Below are positions 5,681 through 13,343 of a stretch of 13,746 nucleotides of DNA, piece after piece. Numbering within the stretch: the first letter of the stretch is position 1; every line of letters begins with the position of its first letter. A program made the position numbers and the translations under genes. Source of the DNA: JBBSGC01 sp038254525 (lineage in GTDB: Bacteria > Actinomycetota > Actinomycetes > Propionibacteriales > Nocardioidaceae); NCBI GenBank assembly GCA_038254525.1, contig JBBSGC010000048.1, forward strand, positions 1 through 13,746. The letters run 5' to 3'. The notes beneath the pieces are model-generated. The model did not search any database. It was not told where the DNA came from and was given only the letters and a program-made list of their open reading frames with translations.

Positions 5681-5736
5681 GGGGCCTTCTCGCCGCACCC
5701 TGTCGCAAACGGACGCGGACACGGTAGAAAGGCCCC
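5681..5736 (+). promoter_or_regulatory. Inverted repeat overlapping the doxX-like gene's ribosome site
   Basis: GGGGCCTT at 5681-5688 and AAGGCCCC at 5729-5736 form a perfect 8-bp inverted repeat with a 40-base loop. The right arm ends directly before the ATG at 5737 and includes the AAAGG ribosome site, so a transcript read through from aspS could hide that site. A TAGAAA at 5725-5730 could be a -10 for a leaderless mRNA starting at the ATG. The arms could also simply help terminate aspS transcription. Confidence 0.4.
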
Positions 5737-6234
5737 ATGACCCTGTTGCGAGCAGTTGCCCGACCGATGTTGGCCTCGACGTTCGTCGTCGGCGGCCTCA
5801 ATGCTGTGCGGAACGCGCCGACGATGGCTCCCAAGGCCAAGCCGGTGGCGGACAAGATTGTCGGGTTGGTCAAGCAGCTGGCCCCAGGCGCGCCGATCCC
5901 GACCGACACCACGTCGCTGGTCCGGCTCAACGGTGCCGTGCAGCTGATCGGCGGGGCGATGCTCGCCACCGGTCACCTGCCGCGGCTGTCGTCGCTGCTG
6001 CTCGCCGGCTCGCTGGTCCCCACCACGGCCGCCGACAACGCGTTCTGGAAGGCGTCGGACCCCACCTCCAAGCAGCAGCTGCGAGTGCTGTTCCTGAAAA
6101 ACGTAGCGGTGGTCGGCGGCCTGTTGATGGCCAGCCTCGATCCGGACCCGCACAAGAAGGTGCTCGTGCTGCGCGCCAAGGACAAGGCGGTCGCCGCCAA
6201 GGACCGGGCGCTGGAGCTCGCGCCGGGGTCCTGA
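5737..6234 (+). CDS. DoxX family membrane protein
   Basis: A 165-residue protein resembling the actinobacterial DoxX family: N-terminal LLRAVARPMLASTFVVGGLNAVRNAP, a hydrophilic stretch with two Lys-rich segments (MAPKAKPVADK), then VRLNGAVQLIGGAMLATGHLPRL, a third hydrophobic segment at ~85-100 and a fourth at ~115-135. A charged Lys-rich tail (~140-160) probably lies in the cytosol. In mycobacteria a DoxX protein works with superoxide dismutase and a thiol oxidoreductase against oxidative stress; whether this one does is not shown. The start is ATG 5737 with AAAGG close by. It begins an operon with aroA (14-base gap) and rsgA. Confidence 0.8.
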   Translation: MTLLRAVARPMLASTFVVGGLNAVRNAPTMAPKAKPVADKIVGLVKQLAPGAPIPTDTTSLVRLNGAVQLIGGAMLATGHLPRLSSLLLAGSLVPTTAADNAFWKASDPTSKQQLRVLFLKNVAVVGGLLMASLDPDPHKKVLVLRAKDKAVAAKDRALELAPGS

Positions 6235-6248
6235 GGACGCTGGAGGCG

Positions 6249-7532
6249 ATGCGTCCGGCCGAGACCCGCGCCACCTGGGCGGCGCCCCGGCGGCGTCGTC
6301 CGGTCGACGCGACGGTACGGCTGCCGGGCTCCAAGTCGTTGACGAACCGGGCGCTGGTTCTCTCGGCACTCGCCGAAGGGCCTTCGCGGATCACCGGCCC
6401 GCTCCGGGCCCGGGACACCGAGCTCATGGCGCAGGGCCTTCGGGAGCTCGGCACGGGGGTCGACGAGGTCGGCGATGCGTGGGTGGTGACCCCGGCGCCG
6501 CAGCTGCGCGGACCCGGGACCATCGACTGCGGGCTGGCCGGCACCGTCATGCGGTTCGTGCCACCTGTCGCCGCGCTGGCCGTGGGGCGAGTCGCCTTCG
6601 ACGGGGACCCCCAGGCGCGGACCCGACCGATGGGAGCAGTTGTCGATGCCCTGCGCGCGCTCGGTGTCGACGTCGACGACGGCGGCCGCGGCACGCTCCC
6701 GCTCTGGCTGAGGGGGGTCGGCTCGGTCACCGGCGGTCCGGTGAGCATCGACGCTGCCGGCTCCAGCCAGTTCGTCTCGGGCCTGCTGCTCGCCGGGGCC
6801 CGCTACTCGGCCGGTGTCGACATCCAACACGTCGGCACGCCAGTCCCTTCACAGCCGCACATCGACATGAGCGTCAGCCAGCTGCGCGCCCGCGGCGTCG
6901 AGGTGGACGACTCCGCGGCCAACCGCTGGGTGGTCGGCCCCGGGCCGATCGCCGCGCTGGACACCCAAGTCGAGCCGGACCTGTCCAACGCGGCTCCCTT
7001 CTGCGCCGCGGCCCTCGTCACCGGCGGACGGGTCCGGGTGCGCGACTGGCCCGAGCAGACCGACCAGGCCGGCGACGAGCTGCGCGTCATCTTGTCGCTG
7101 ATGGGCGCCGAGGTCGCCCGCGACGGGGCCGACCTCGTCGTGACCGGACCGGACACGGTTCGTGGAGTCACCGTCGACCTGCACCGCGCCGGTGAGCTCA
7201 CCCCGGTGGTCGCGGCGCTCTGCGCGCTGGCCGACTCCGCCTCCGAGCTGACCGGCATCGCGCACCTGCGTGGCCACGAGACGGACCGGCTGGCGGCGAT
7301 CGCCACCGAGGTCAACAGGCTCGGTGGCTCGGTCACCGAGCTCGACGACGGGCTGCGGATCGAACCCGCGGCGCTGCACGGCGGGAGCTTCGACAGCTAT
7401 GCCGACCACCGGATGGCCCAGGCCGGCACGGTGCTCGCCCTGGCCGTCGACGGGATCCGGGTGGACGACATCGAGACGACGCTCAAGACCTTCCCGGGCT
7501 TCCCCGTGGCCTGGCTGAGCTTCGTCTCATGA
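6249..7532 (+). CDS. aroA: 3-phosphoshikimate 1-carboxyvinyltransferase (EPSP synthase)
   Basis: A 427-residue enzyme joining shikimate-3-phosphate and PEP to give EPSP, the sixth step of the shikimate pathway to chorismate. Substrate-binding blocks are in order: LPGSKSLTNRALVLSALAEG (~25-44), DCGLAGTVMRFVPP, GDPQARTRPMG, DAAGSSQFVSGLLLAG, PSQPHIDMS, EPDLSNAAPF, HLRGHETDR and SYADHRMAQA, with GFPVAW near the end. The GTVMRF string has Phe where E. coli AroA has Pro101; from memory this is normal in actinobacteria. Start ATG 6249 follows GGAGG at 6242-6246, a rather short spacing, and no better in-frame start exists. The stop overlaps the rsgA start by four bases (ATGA), so the two are translationally coupled. 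Confidence 0.97.
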   Translation: MRPAETRATWAAPRRRRPVDATVRLPGSKSLTNRALVLSALAEGPSRITGPLRARDTELMAQGLRELGTGVDEVGDAWVVTPAPQLRGPGTIDCGLAGTVMRFVPPVAALAVGRVAFDGDPQARTRPMGAVVDALRALGVDVDDGGRGTLPLWLRGVGSVTGGPVSIDAAGSSQFVSGLLLAGARYSAGVDIQHVGTPVPSQPHIDMSVSQLRARGVEVDDSAANRWVVGPGPIAALDTQVEPDLSNAAPFCAAALVTGGRVRVRDWPEQTDQAGDELRVILSLMGAEVARDGADLVVTGPDTVRGVTVDLHRAGELTPVVAALCALADSASELTGIAHLRGHETDRLAAIATEVNRLGGSVTELDDGLRIEPAALHGGSFDSYADHRMAQAGTVLALAVDGIRVDDIETTLKTFPGFPVAWLSFVS

Positions 7533-8524
7533 GCAACCGCTACGACGAGGACAACCACGAACGCTACGACCGACCCAGGCGGCGCACCCGCCCGCGTACG
7601 AAGGAGCATCCGGCGCACGTCGACGCGGTTGTCGGCCGCGTCGTCACGGTTGACCGCGGGCGCTACACGTTGCTGTTCGACGAGGCGCGGACGGTCACTG
7701 CGATGAAGGCGCGCCAGCTGGGCCGGCAGAGCGTTGTGGTCGGCGACGAGGTCCGCGTGGTGGGCGATGTCACCGGCGACACGGGGAGCCTGGCCCGCGT
7801 GGTGGAGGTTGTGCCACGGCGTACGGTGCTTCGCCGTACCGCCGACGATGACGATCCGGTGGAGCGGGTCGTGGTCGCCAACGCCGACCAGCTGGTCGTC
7901 GTCACCGCGCTCGCCGACCCTCCGCCGCGGCCTCGGCTGATCGACCGCTGCCTGGTCGCCGCCTACGACGCCGGGATGGACCCGCTGATCTGCCTCACCA
8001 AGGCCGATATCGGGGACCCCGCCGAGCTGCTGGCCGCCTACCAGCCGCTCGGAGTGCCGATGCTGGTCACCGCACAAGGTGCCGAGGACCTCGAGCTGGT
8101 GCGCGCGCGGCTGGTCGACCGGGTCAGTGTGCTGGTGGGGCACAGCGGGGTCGGCAAGTCCACCCTGGTCAACGCGCTGGTGCCCGGTGCTTTGCGGGTG
8201 ACCAGCTCGGTCAACGAGGTGACCGGCCGGGGCCGGCACACCTCGACCTCTGCCTACGCGCTGGCGCTGCCCTTCGGGGGCTGGATCGTCGACACACCGG
8301 GGATCCGCTCGTTCGGGCTGGCCCACGTTGATCCCGACTCCGTGCTCGCGTCGTTCAGCGATGTCGCGCAGGTGGCCCGGGACTGCCCACGGGGTTGTAC
8401 GCATGCCGCCGATGAGCCGCAGTGCGCCTTGGACCGGGCGGTCGGCGACGGTGCCCTCGACCCGGCGCGGGTGGAGTCGCTTCGCCGGCTGCTGGCCAGC
8501 CGCGAGCCGTACAGCGGCGACTGA
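7529..8524 (+). CDS. rsgA: Ribosome small-subunit-dependent GTPase RsgA (YjeQ)
   Basis: A 331-residue circularly permuted GTPase acting in late 30S assembly, releasing factors from the 3' minor/decoding region. An Arg-rich N-terminal tail (~1-28) precedes an OB fold (~30-100). The G domain is permuted in the family-typical order G4-G1-G3: LTKAD (156-160), P-loop GHSGVGKST (204-212), switch region TGRGRHTST (232-240), and DTPGIRSFG (255-263). The C-terminal zinc site is complete: Cys286, Cys290, His292 and Cys299. It is coupled to aroA by a four-base overlap, a linkage I recall from other actinobacteria. It converges with the DUF2231 gene, stops seven bases apart. Confidence 0.97.
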   Translation: MSNRYDEDNHERYDRPRRRTRPRTKEHPAHVDAVVGRVVTVDRGRYTLLFDEARTVTAMKARQLGRQSVVVGDEVRVVGDVTGDTGSLARVVEVVPRRTVLRRTADDDDPVERVVVANADQLVVVTALADPPPRPRLIDRCLVAAYDAGMDPLICLTKADIGDPAELLAAYQPLGVPMLVTAQGAEDLELVRARLVDRVSVLVGHSGVGKSTLVNALVPGALRVTSSVNEVTGRGRHTSTSAYALALPFGGWIVDTPGIRSFGLAHVDPDSVLASFSDVAQVARDCPRGCTHAADEPQCALDRAVGDGALDPARVESLRRLLASREPYSGD

Positions 8525-8531
8525 CCCGAGG

Positions 8532-9065
8532 TCACTGGCTCCCCGCGCCGGCGGCGGGCGCGTAGGAGATCGTGCCGCCTGGGTTCCAGACCGCCCTTGC
8601 GCCGGAGTCACCCACCCGGTAGGTCCACACGCCGACGACCACCGCCCCGATGACCAGCAGCGCCGACAGGCCGACGGTGAGCGCACCCCTAGATGCGGAA
8701 TCGGCCGCCCGGCCTCGTGGGCGACCCGCGAGGAACGCCGCGGCCACGGCCAGCACCGCGTAGCCGATCACGATGTAGAACAGCTGGTTGGCGAGCTGTT
8801 GATGCCGATTGACCAGATCCAGCACCTCTCCGCCGAGGCCCCCCGCGAACTGGCCACCGACGTTTCGCAGCGCCTGACCGCTCTGCCGGGCCACGAACGT
8901 GGCGACCACGGCGGCCAGGGCGACCAGCGGCAACGGCAACCGGCTCCACGACCGCAGGCGCGGCACCACGAACAAGACCCCCAACAGCGCCGACAACGGC
9001 ACCAGCACCACCACCGCATGCACCGCCAGCGCGTGTACCGGAAGACCGTTGATCGTGTTGAACAT
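8532..9065 (-). CDS. DUF2231-type four-helix membrane protein
   Basis: A 177-residue integral membrane protein of unknown function, recognised by its N-terminal INGLPVHALAVHAVVVLVPL, a His-containing first-helix pattern typical of DUF2231. Hydrophobic helices lie at about 13-33, 43-61, 93-113 and 128-149. Conserved His11 and His16 could bind a cofactor or metal, but that is speculative. The ATG at 9065 is preceded by TGGAG at a good distance. An upstream in-frame extension to 9149 would place hydrophilic sequence before the family start and is rejected. It is divergent from hisN with a 134-base gap that must hold both promoters. Confidence 0.85.
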   Translation of the reverse strand: MFNTINGLPVHALAVHAVVVLVPLSALLGVLFVVPRLRSWSRLPLPLVALAAVVATFVARQSGQALRNVGGQFAGGLGGEVLDLVNRHQQLANQLFYIVIGYAVLAVAAAFLAGRPRGRAADSASRGALTVGLSALLVIGAVVVGVWTYRVGDSGARAVWNPGGTISYAPAAGAGSQ

Positions 9066-9199
9066 GCGTACTCCAGGAAGGGTCAGGCGCGCGGTGGACG
9101 GGTGCGGGTATCGCTCGGCCAGGGTAGAGACCTGGACCAGAGCCTCCATGAGAACCCGGTGACCCGGCTGGGCCGTCGAGGTCCCAGGACGGGCCCGCG

Positions 9200-10084
9200 G
9201 TGAGCAGTAGCCTGACGCGGGTGGCTTCCTCGTTCACCGACGACCTGCGCCTGGCCCTGTTGCTGGCCGACGACGCGGACTCGCTCACGATGGACCGCTT
9301 CCGCGCCCTGGATCTGCGGGTCGCCATCAAGCAGGACCTGAGCCCGGTGACCGATGCCGACGAGGCGGTTGAGGTCATGGCTCGACGCACGCTCGGGCGG
9401 GCTCGCCCCCGGGATGCGGTTCACGGCGAGGAGCAGGGACCGTCGGGCTGGGGACCGCGGCGCTGGGTCGTCGACCCGATCGACGGCACCAAGAGCTTCA
9501 TGCGGGGCGTGCCGGTATGGGCGACGTTGATCGCGCTCATGGTGGAGGACGAGGTGGTCGTCGGGTGCATCTCGGCTCCCGCGCTCGGCCGGCGCTGGTG
9601 GGCCAGCTCCGGCGGTGGGACGTGGACCGGTCGGTCGCTGATGTCGGCTCGGCGGTGCCAGGTGTCGGAGGTGGACGACATCGCCGACGCGTCGCTGTCG
9701 TACTCCTCACCCGGGGGGTGGGACGACATCGGCCGCGGTGCGGGCTTCACGACGCTGACCCGCCGGTGCTGGCGCAGCCGGGCCTACGGCGACTTCTGGT
9801 CCTTTGCGCTCGTCGCCGATGGCGCGGTGGACATCGCCGCCGAGCCGCAGCTCGCGCTGCATGACATGGCCGCCCTCGACGTCGTCGTGCGCGAGGCGGG
9901 CGGCTGCTTCAGCGGCCTCGACGGCCGGCCCGGCCCGCTTGGGCACAATGCGTTGGCCACCAACGGCCGGCTGCACGACGCCGCGATGGCGTTCCTCGGG
10001 CACTTCCCGGACGACCCGCCGCCTGCGGACCGGCGATCCAGCAACGTGCGGACCCTCGGCTCGCGCCAGCGCCCGGCGGAGTGA
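9200..10084 (+). CDS. hisN: Histidinol-phosphatase, inositol-monophosphatase family (HisN)
   Basis: A 294-residue Mg-dependent phosphatase converting L-histidinol phosphate to histidinol, the penultimate step of histidine synthesis in actinobacteria. Family marks: TDDLRLALLLADDADSLTMD near the N-terminus, DLSPVTDAD (46-54), metal-binding Glu77-Glu78 (GEE), the IMPase signature WVVDPIDGTKSFMRG with Asp92 and Asp95, and the last metal ligand Asp222 within LALHDMAALDVVVREAGG. The second IMPase motif usually reads WDxAA; here His221 replaces Trp. The start is GTG 9200 with a weak upstream AGGAC; GTG 9221 is a possible shorter start. The C-terminal ~25 residues look disordered. It converges with the MFS gene. 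Confidence 0.93.
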   Translation: MSSSLTRVASSFTDDLRLALLLADDADSLTMDRFRALDLRVAIKQDLSPVTDADEAVEVMARRTLGRARPRDAVHGEEQGPSGWGPRRWVVDPIDGTKSFMRGVPVWATLIALMVEDEVVVGCISAPALGRRWWASSGGGTWTGRSLMSARRCQVSEVDDIADASLSYSSPGGWDDIGRGAGFTTLTRRCWRSRAYGDFWSFALVADGAVDIAAEPQLALHDMAALDVVVREAGGCFSGLDGRPGPLGHNALATNGRLHDAAMAFLGHFPDDPPPADRRSSNVRTLGSRQRPAE

Positions 10085-10111
10085 GCCGCCGTGGCTGGCG
10101 CTTCGCGCGGT

Positions 10112-10190
10112 CACTGGGGTCCCCCACGCTGAACCTATTGGTGTAGGGGTCCCCCGTGACCGTCATGGAGTGGCGTGGGCTTCCCCAGTG
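10112..10190. terminator. Repeat- and hairpin-rich junction between convergent genes, putative bidirectional terminator
   Basis: GGGGTCCCCC occurs twice, at 10116-10125 and 10146-10155, exactly 30 bases apart. CACTGGGG at 10112-10119 and CCCCAGTG at 10183-10190 form an 8-bp outer inverted repeat. Inside, CCCCCAC (10121-10127) can pair with GTAGGGG (10143-10149) with one mismatch. Nested stems between the hisN stop (10084) and just inside the 3' end of the MFS gene (stop at 10163) suit a two-way terminator. No T-run is present. Confidence 0.5.
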
Positions 10191-11410
10191 GCCGCCGGCG
10201 CCGGCAGATGTTCTAGGTTGCGCACGGACGAGGACAGCAACGTGGCCAGGCCGACCAGGACGAAGATGGCCGTGCCGGCGAGCACCACGGTGCGCTGACC
10301 GAGCAGGTGCGTGAGCGGCCCGACCAGCAGCTCCCCGATGGGGATCGCGACGAACGAGCCGAGCGCGTCGTAGGACGCCACCCGCGAGAGCACCGGACCG
10401 GGCACATGCTCCTGCAACGCGGTCGACCACCCGATGCCGAACACCTCGGTCCCGGCACCGGACAGCAACGCCGCCGCAACCAGGGGAAGCACGCGAGGCG
10501 AGATGCCCAGCAACAGCATCGGAGCGCCGATCCCCAGCGCACCGATCATGCCCGCCCGCAGGGGGAACCGGATCGTGACCCGCAGCAGCACCAGGCTGGC
10601 GACCAGGAACCCGACGGCCTCCGCGCTGAGCACCAGACCCCAGGCGTCCTCCCCGATCGTCGCCTTCGCGATCGTCGGCCCCAGCGTCGCCCAGACCCCG
10701 GCGAAGATCATGTTCATGACACCGAAGGCAGCGACGACCACCCACACCCACGTACGCGCGGTGAACTCCGTCCAGCCGACGCGCAGGTCGCGCAGCATCG
10801 AGGACGAGGCCGCCGCGAGCGCGGTCGGCAGCGCCAGGCGGCTCATGCACAGCGCAGCTACTGCGTAGGTGACCGCGTCGACTGCGATCGCCCAGCCCGC
10901 TCCGACGGTCACGACCAGCACGCCGGCCACGCTCGGTCCGGCGATGTAGGCGGCGTTGCGGCTGAACGCCAGCATCGCGTTTGCCTGCTGCAGCTCGTTG
11001 CGCGGGACGACCTGCGGCACGACGCCCTGCAGTGCGGGGAAGGTGAAGGCGACGATGACGCCGTTGGCGAACTCGAGCACGGCGAGCATCCACAGCTGCG
11101 CCTGACCGGTGATCAGCAGGACCGCCACTGCGCCCTGGGTCAGCGCAGCCCCGAGGTGGGAGAGCCGCAGGACCGTGCTGCGCGAGAACCGGTCGGCGAC
11201 CACCCCGCCGAGCAGCATGAACGCCGCCATCGGGATGCTGTGTGCGGCCAGCACGATGCCTAGGTCGCCCGCCCGGTTGCTCACCTCCAGGACACCGAAG
11301 ACCAGCGCGACACCGGCCAGGGAGCTGCCGAACAGCGAGACGGTGCGCGCGCTGTAGAACCATCGGAAGTCGCGGTCGCGCAGCGGCGCGAGCGAGGCAG
11401 GCAGGTTCAC
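10163..11410 (-). CDS. MFS transporter (EntS-like / drug efflux type)
   Basis: A 415-residue major facilitator protein with about twelve hydrophobic helices. The N-terminus DRDFRWFYSARTVSLFGSSLAGVALVFGVLEV, the loop 2-3 motif GGVVADRFSRSTVLRLS (motif A), and LEFANGVIVAFTFPALQGVVPQVVPRNELQQANA are typical of the MFS_3/EntS-like exporters that use proton exchange to extrude small molecules. The substrate cannot be told from sequence. The start is GTG 11410, overlapping the stop of the upstream membrane-protein gene by four bases (GTGA), so translation is coupled. It converges on hisN through a hairpin-rich junction. Confidence 0.9.
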   Translation of the reverse strand: MNLPASLAPLRDRDFRWFYSARTVSLFGSSLAGVALVFGVLEVSNRAGDLGIVLAAHSIPMAAFMLLGGVVADRFSRSTVLRLSHLGAALTQGAVAVLLITGQAQLWMLAVLEFANGVIVAFTFPALQGVVPQVVPRNELQQANAMLAFSRNAAYIAGPSVAGVLVVTVGAGWAIAVDAVTYAVAALCMSRLALPTALAAASSSMLRDLRVGWTEFTARTWVWVVVAAFGVMNMIFAGVWATLGPTIAKATIGEDAWGLVLSAEAVGFLVASLVLLRVTIRFPLRAGMIGALGIGAPMLLLGISPRVLPLVAAALLSGAGTEVFGIGWSTALQEHVPGPVLSRVASYDALGSFVAIPIGELLVGPLTHLLGQRTVVLAGTAIFVLVGLATLLSSSVRNLEHLPAPAATGEAHATP

Positions 11411-12150
11411 CGCTGGCACCAGGCGAGTACGCGCGGGGCGACGAGCAGCGCCGCCAGGTCGAACCAGCCGTACCCGCCGGCCGCCCCCGACGGCGGGTTG
11501 CCGATGGGGATCCAACCGGTGGGGTCGTGCGGCTGCCAGGTCCAGGTGCCGAGGGAGGTGCCGACCAGCTCGAGATAGGTCACGACGACGAAGGCCCCGA
11601 TGTAGAGCGGCCGGGATGGCCCCCAGCGCAGGAAGCCGATGAGGCAGCCGAACCAGAAGGCGCCCAGGACGTCGGTGCGCGGGCCCAGCAGCAGCCCCCA
11701 CGTCGCGTACGCACCGCCGACCACGACCACCGCGGTCAGGCAGGCACGCAGGTGCGTCCGGACCAGCGTCGAGCGGCCGATGCCGAGGGCGGCGAGGTAG
11801 ACCAGCCCGTGCCCCGGTGGTACGTAGGAGGCGACGTTGTCGAATCGGTAGGTGTAGACCCCCAGCAGTGGCGCGAACGTGTACTCGACGGCGGTCGCGA
11901 ACGCCACGACCACGCCGGTCTGCACGCGTACCAGCGGCGACTCGCGACTCAGCACCAGCGCGAGCAGCGCCCAGGTGAGTCCGCCGAGGACCCGTTGACG
12001 GGTCAGCGAGCCGTGCGCGTCAAACGCAAGCACAACGGTGATCCAGCCCATGACCAGCATGGCGAGGCCGGGGCCGACCTCGGCCTCCAACGCCAGGCGG
12101 CGTGCCAGCAGCGGCGCCTCGGCGGTGCGGTTCGGCCGGGTCAGCGTCAC
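11407..12150 (-). CDS. Polytopic membrane protein of unknown function
   Basis: A 247-residue integral membrane protein; I do not recognise the family. A short basic N-terminus (TLTRPNRTAEAPLLARR) leads into about six or seven hydrophobic segments. Distinctive strings are FAPLLGVYTYRFDNVASYVPPGHGLVYLAAL in a loop between helices, and near the C-terminus TWTWQPHDPTGWIPIGNPPSGAAGGYGWFD, where aromatic and Gly residues and a His suggest a conserved surface site. Start GTG 12150 has GAGGATG a few bases upstream; an apparent extension to 12489 is only antisense to the CBS gene. A four-base overlap with the MFS gene points to joint expression and perhaps shared function. It is divergent from the CBS gene, 100 bases away. 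Confidence 0.8.
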   Translation of the reverse strand: MTLTRPNRTAEAPLLARRLALEAEVGPGLAMLVMGWITVVLAFDAHGSLTRQRVLGGLTWALLALVLSRESPLVRVQTGVVVAFATAVEYTFAPLLGVYTYRFDNVASYVPPGHGLVYLAALGIGRSTLVRTHLRACLTAVVVVGGAYATWGLLLGPRTDVLGAFWFGCLIGFLRWGPSRPLYIGAFVVVTYLELVGTSLGTWTWQPHDPTGWIPIGNPPSGAAGGYGWFDLAALLVAPRVLAWCQR

Positions 12151-12250
12151 CCGCTCATCCTCGCAGCAACGCTTCGGTCGGGGCTGACCGTGGCTCCCTG
12201 CCTGGGCGCTACGGTGAGGACTCGCACCCTGTTCAGGGAGGGAGAGGCTC

Positions 12251-12685
12251 ATGCGCATCAGTGACGTGCTGCACGCCAAGGGCAGTGCTGACGTGGTGAC
12301 GATCCGACCGGACGCGGCCGTACGTGAGCTGCTCGTCGTGCTGTCGGACCACAACGTCGGCGCGCTCGTGGTCAGCGAGGACGGGGTCCGCCCCGTCGGC
12401 ATCGTCTCCGAACGTGACGTGGTGCGCCGGCTGTTGCAGGGTGACGACGTGCTCGACCGGGACGTCGCCTCGATCATGACCGTCGACATCCGTGCTTGTC
12501 AGCCCGACGACAGCCTCGACGACCTGATGCGGCTGATGACCGAGCACCGGGTGCGCCACGTCCCGGTCGTCACCGAGGGCCGCCTGGCCGGCATCATCAG
12601 CATCGGGGACGTGGTCAAGGTCAAGATGAGCGAGCTGCAGTTCGAGCGCGACCAGCTCAACTCCTACGTTGCGGGAGCGCAGTAG
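12251..12685 (+). CDS. CBS-domain pair protein
   Basis: A 144-residue stand-alone Bateman module: CBS1 at ~7-62 (VVTIRPDAAVRELLVVLSDHNVGALVV ... GIVSERDVVRRL) and CBS2 at ~72-130 (ASIMTVDIRACQPDDSLDDLMRLMTEHRVRHVPVV ... GIISIGDVVKVKMSE). Such proteins bind adenine nucleotides in the cleft between repeats and usually act as energy or ligand sensors; the partner is unknown. The GIVSERD and GIISIGDVV motifs hold the Asp residues that commonly contact ribose. Start ATG 12251 is preceded by a purine-rich GGAGGGAGAGG. The DedA-family gene follows after 42 bases on the same strand, probably co-transcribed. Confidence 0.93.
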   Translation: MRISDVLHAKGSADVVTIRPDAAVRELLVVLSDHNVGALVVSEDGVRPVGIVSERDVVRRLLQGDDVLDRDVASIMTVDIRACQPDDSLDDLMRLMTEHRVRHVPVVTEGRLAGIISIGDVVKVKMSELQFERDQLNSYVAGAQ

Positions 12686-12727
12686 CAGCTGCCGGACCAG
12701 CAGCAGGCGCAGCCGTACGGTGGGGGC

Positions 12728-13336
12728 GTGACCGCCGTCCTCGACTCGATCCTCTCGGTCGACGCGGTGGTGGTCTGCCTGGTCGTCGGCCTGCTGGTCT
12801 TCGCCGAGGACGCGCTGTTCGTGGGCTTCTTGCTGCCCGGCGAGACGGTCGCGATCCTCGGTGGCGTGGCGGCCAGCATGGGCCACGTCAACGTCTGGCT
12901 GATCGGGGCCGTCGTGGTGCTGGCCGCAATCGCGGGCGACACCGTTGGCTTCGAGATCGGCGCCCGCTTCGGACCCCGGCTGCTCAACGGGCGGCTGATG
13001 AGCCGGCACGTCGACCGGCTCGATAGGGCGCGGGCGCTGCTCGTGCAACGGGGCATGGTCGCGGTCTTCCTGGGCCGGTTCGTCGCGTTCTTCCGGGCCA
13101 CGATGCCCGGGCTGGCGGGCCTGTCGGGCATGCCGTACGCACGGTTCGCGATCGCCAACGCCACCGGCGGGTTCGTGTGGGGCATCGGCGTGGTGCTGAT
13201 CGGGTACCTCGCGGGCAGCTCTTATGAGGCGGTGGCCGGCAAGGTCGGCCGGCTGACCGCGATCGTGGTCGTGGCGGTAGCCGTCGCCGGTCTGGTCGGC
13301 TGGCACCTGCGACGCAGACGCGAACCCGTGGCGTAG
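12728..13336 (+). CDS. DedA family membrane protein
   Basis: A 202-residue DedA/SNARE-associated (VTT) family protein; relatives recycle lipid carriers such as undecaprenyl phosphate or phospholipids across the membrane, powered by the proton gradient. Family motifs: Glu27 in LLVFAEDALFVGFLLPGE (PGE 37-39), AGDTVGFEIGARFGPR (69-84), and the re-entrant Arg motif FLGRFVAFFRATMPGLAGLSGMP (~115-136) with Arg117, Arg123 and Pro127. Hydrophobic helices follow at ~145-163 and 175-194, and the tail RRRREPVA is basic, suggesting a cytosolic C-terminus. The start is GTG 12728, just after a G-run (12722-12726) that is a crude ribosome site. It converges with the following gene, seven bases apart. Confidence 0.92.
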   Translation: MTAVLDSILSVDAVVVCLVVGLLVFAEDALFVGFLLPGETVAILGGVAASMGHVNVWLIGAVVVLAAIAGDTVGFEIGARFGPRLLNGRLMSRHVDRLDRARALLVQRGMVAVFLGRFVAFFRATMPGLAGLSGMPYARFAIANATGGFVWGIGVVLIGYLAGSSYEAVAGKVGRLTAIVVVAVAVAGLVGWHLRRRREPVA

Positions 13337-13343
13337 GCCGGCA

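Noticed and set aside
3353..5722. A single 789-codon minus-strand open frame extending SRAP far upstream
   Set aside because: Everything upstream of MCGRYA at 4108 is antisense to the T-box leader and aspS. Cys2 must be the N-terminal residue after Met removal, so the extension is a high-GC frame artefact.
5502..7532. A 676-codon frame that would extend AroA upstream through the DoxX gene
   Set aside because: The N-terminal part is out of frame with both aspS and the DoxX gene, each of which has clear family sequence. AroA family length fits ATG 6249.
9909..11363. A 484-codon minus-strand frame overlapping hisN and the MFS gene
   Set aside because: It is out of frame with the MFS protein, reads as Arg/Gly/Ala-rich low complexity, and runs antisense through the hisN 3' end.
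11242..12264. A 340-codon plus-strand frame opposite the unknown membrane protein
   Set aside because: The product is a hydrophilic, Arg/Gln/Pro-rich shadow; the opposite strand encodes regular membrane helices and has the GTGA coupling.
12233..13306. A 357-codon minus-strand frame opposite the CBS and DedA genes
   Set aside because: It is His/Asp/Gln-rich low complexity, a typical antisense frame; both plus-strand genes have clear family motifs.
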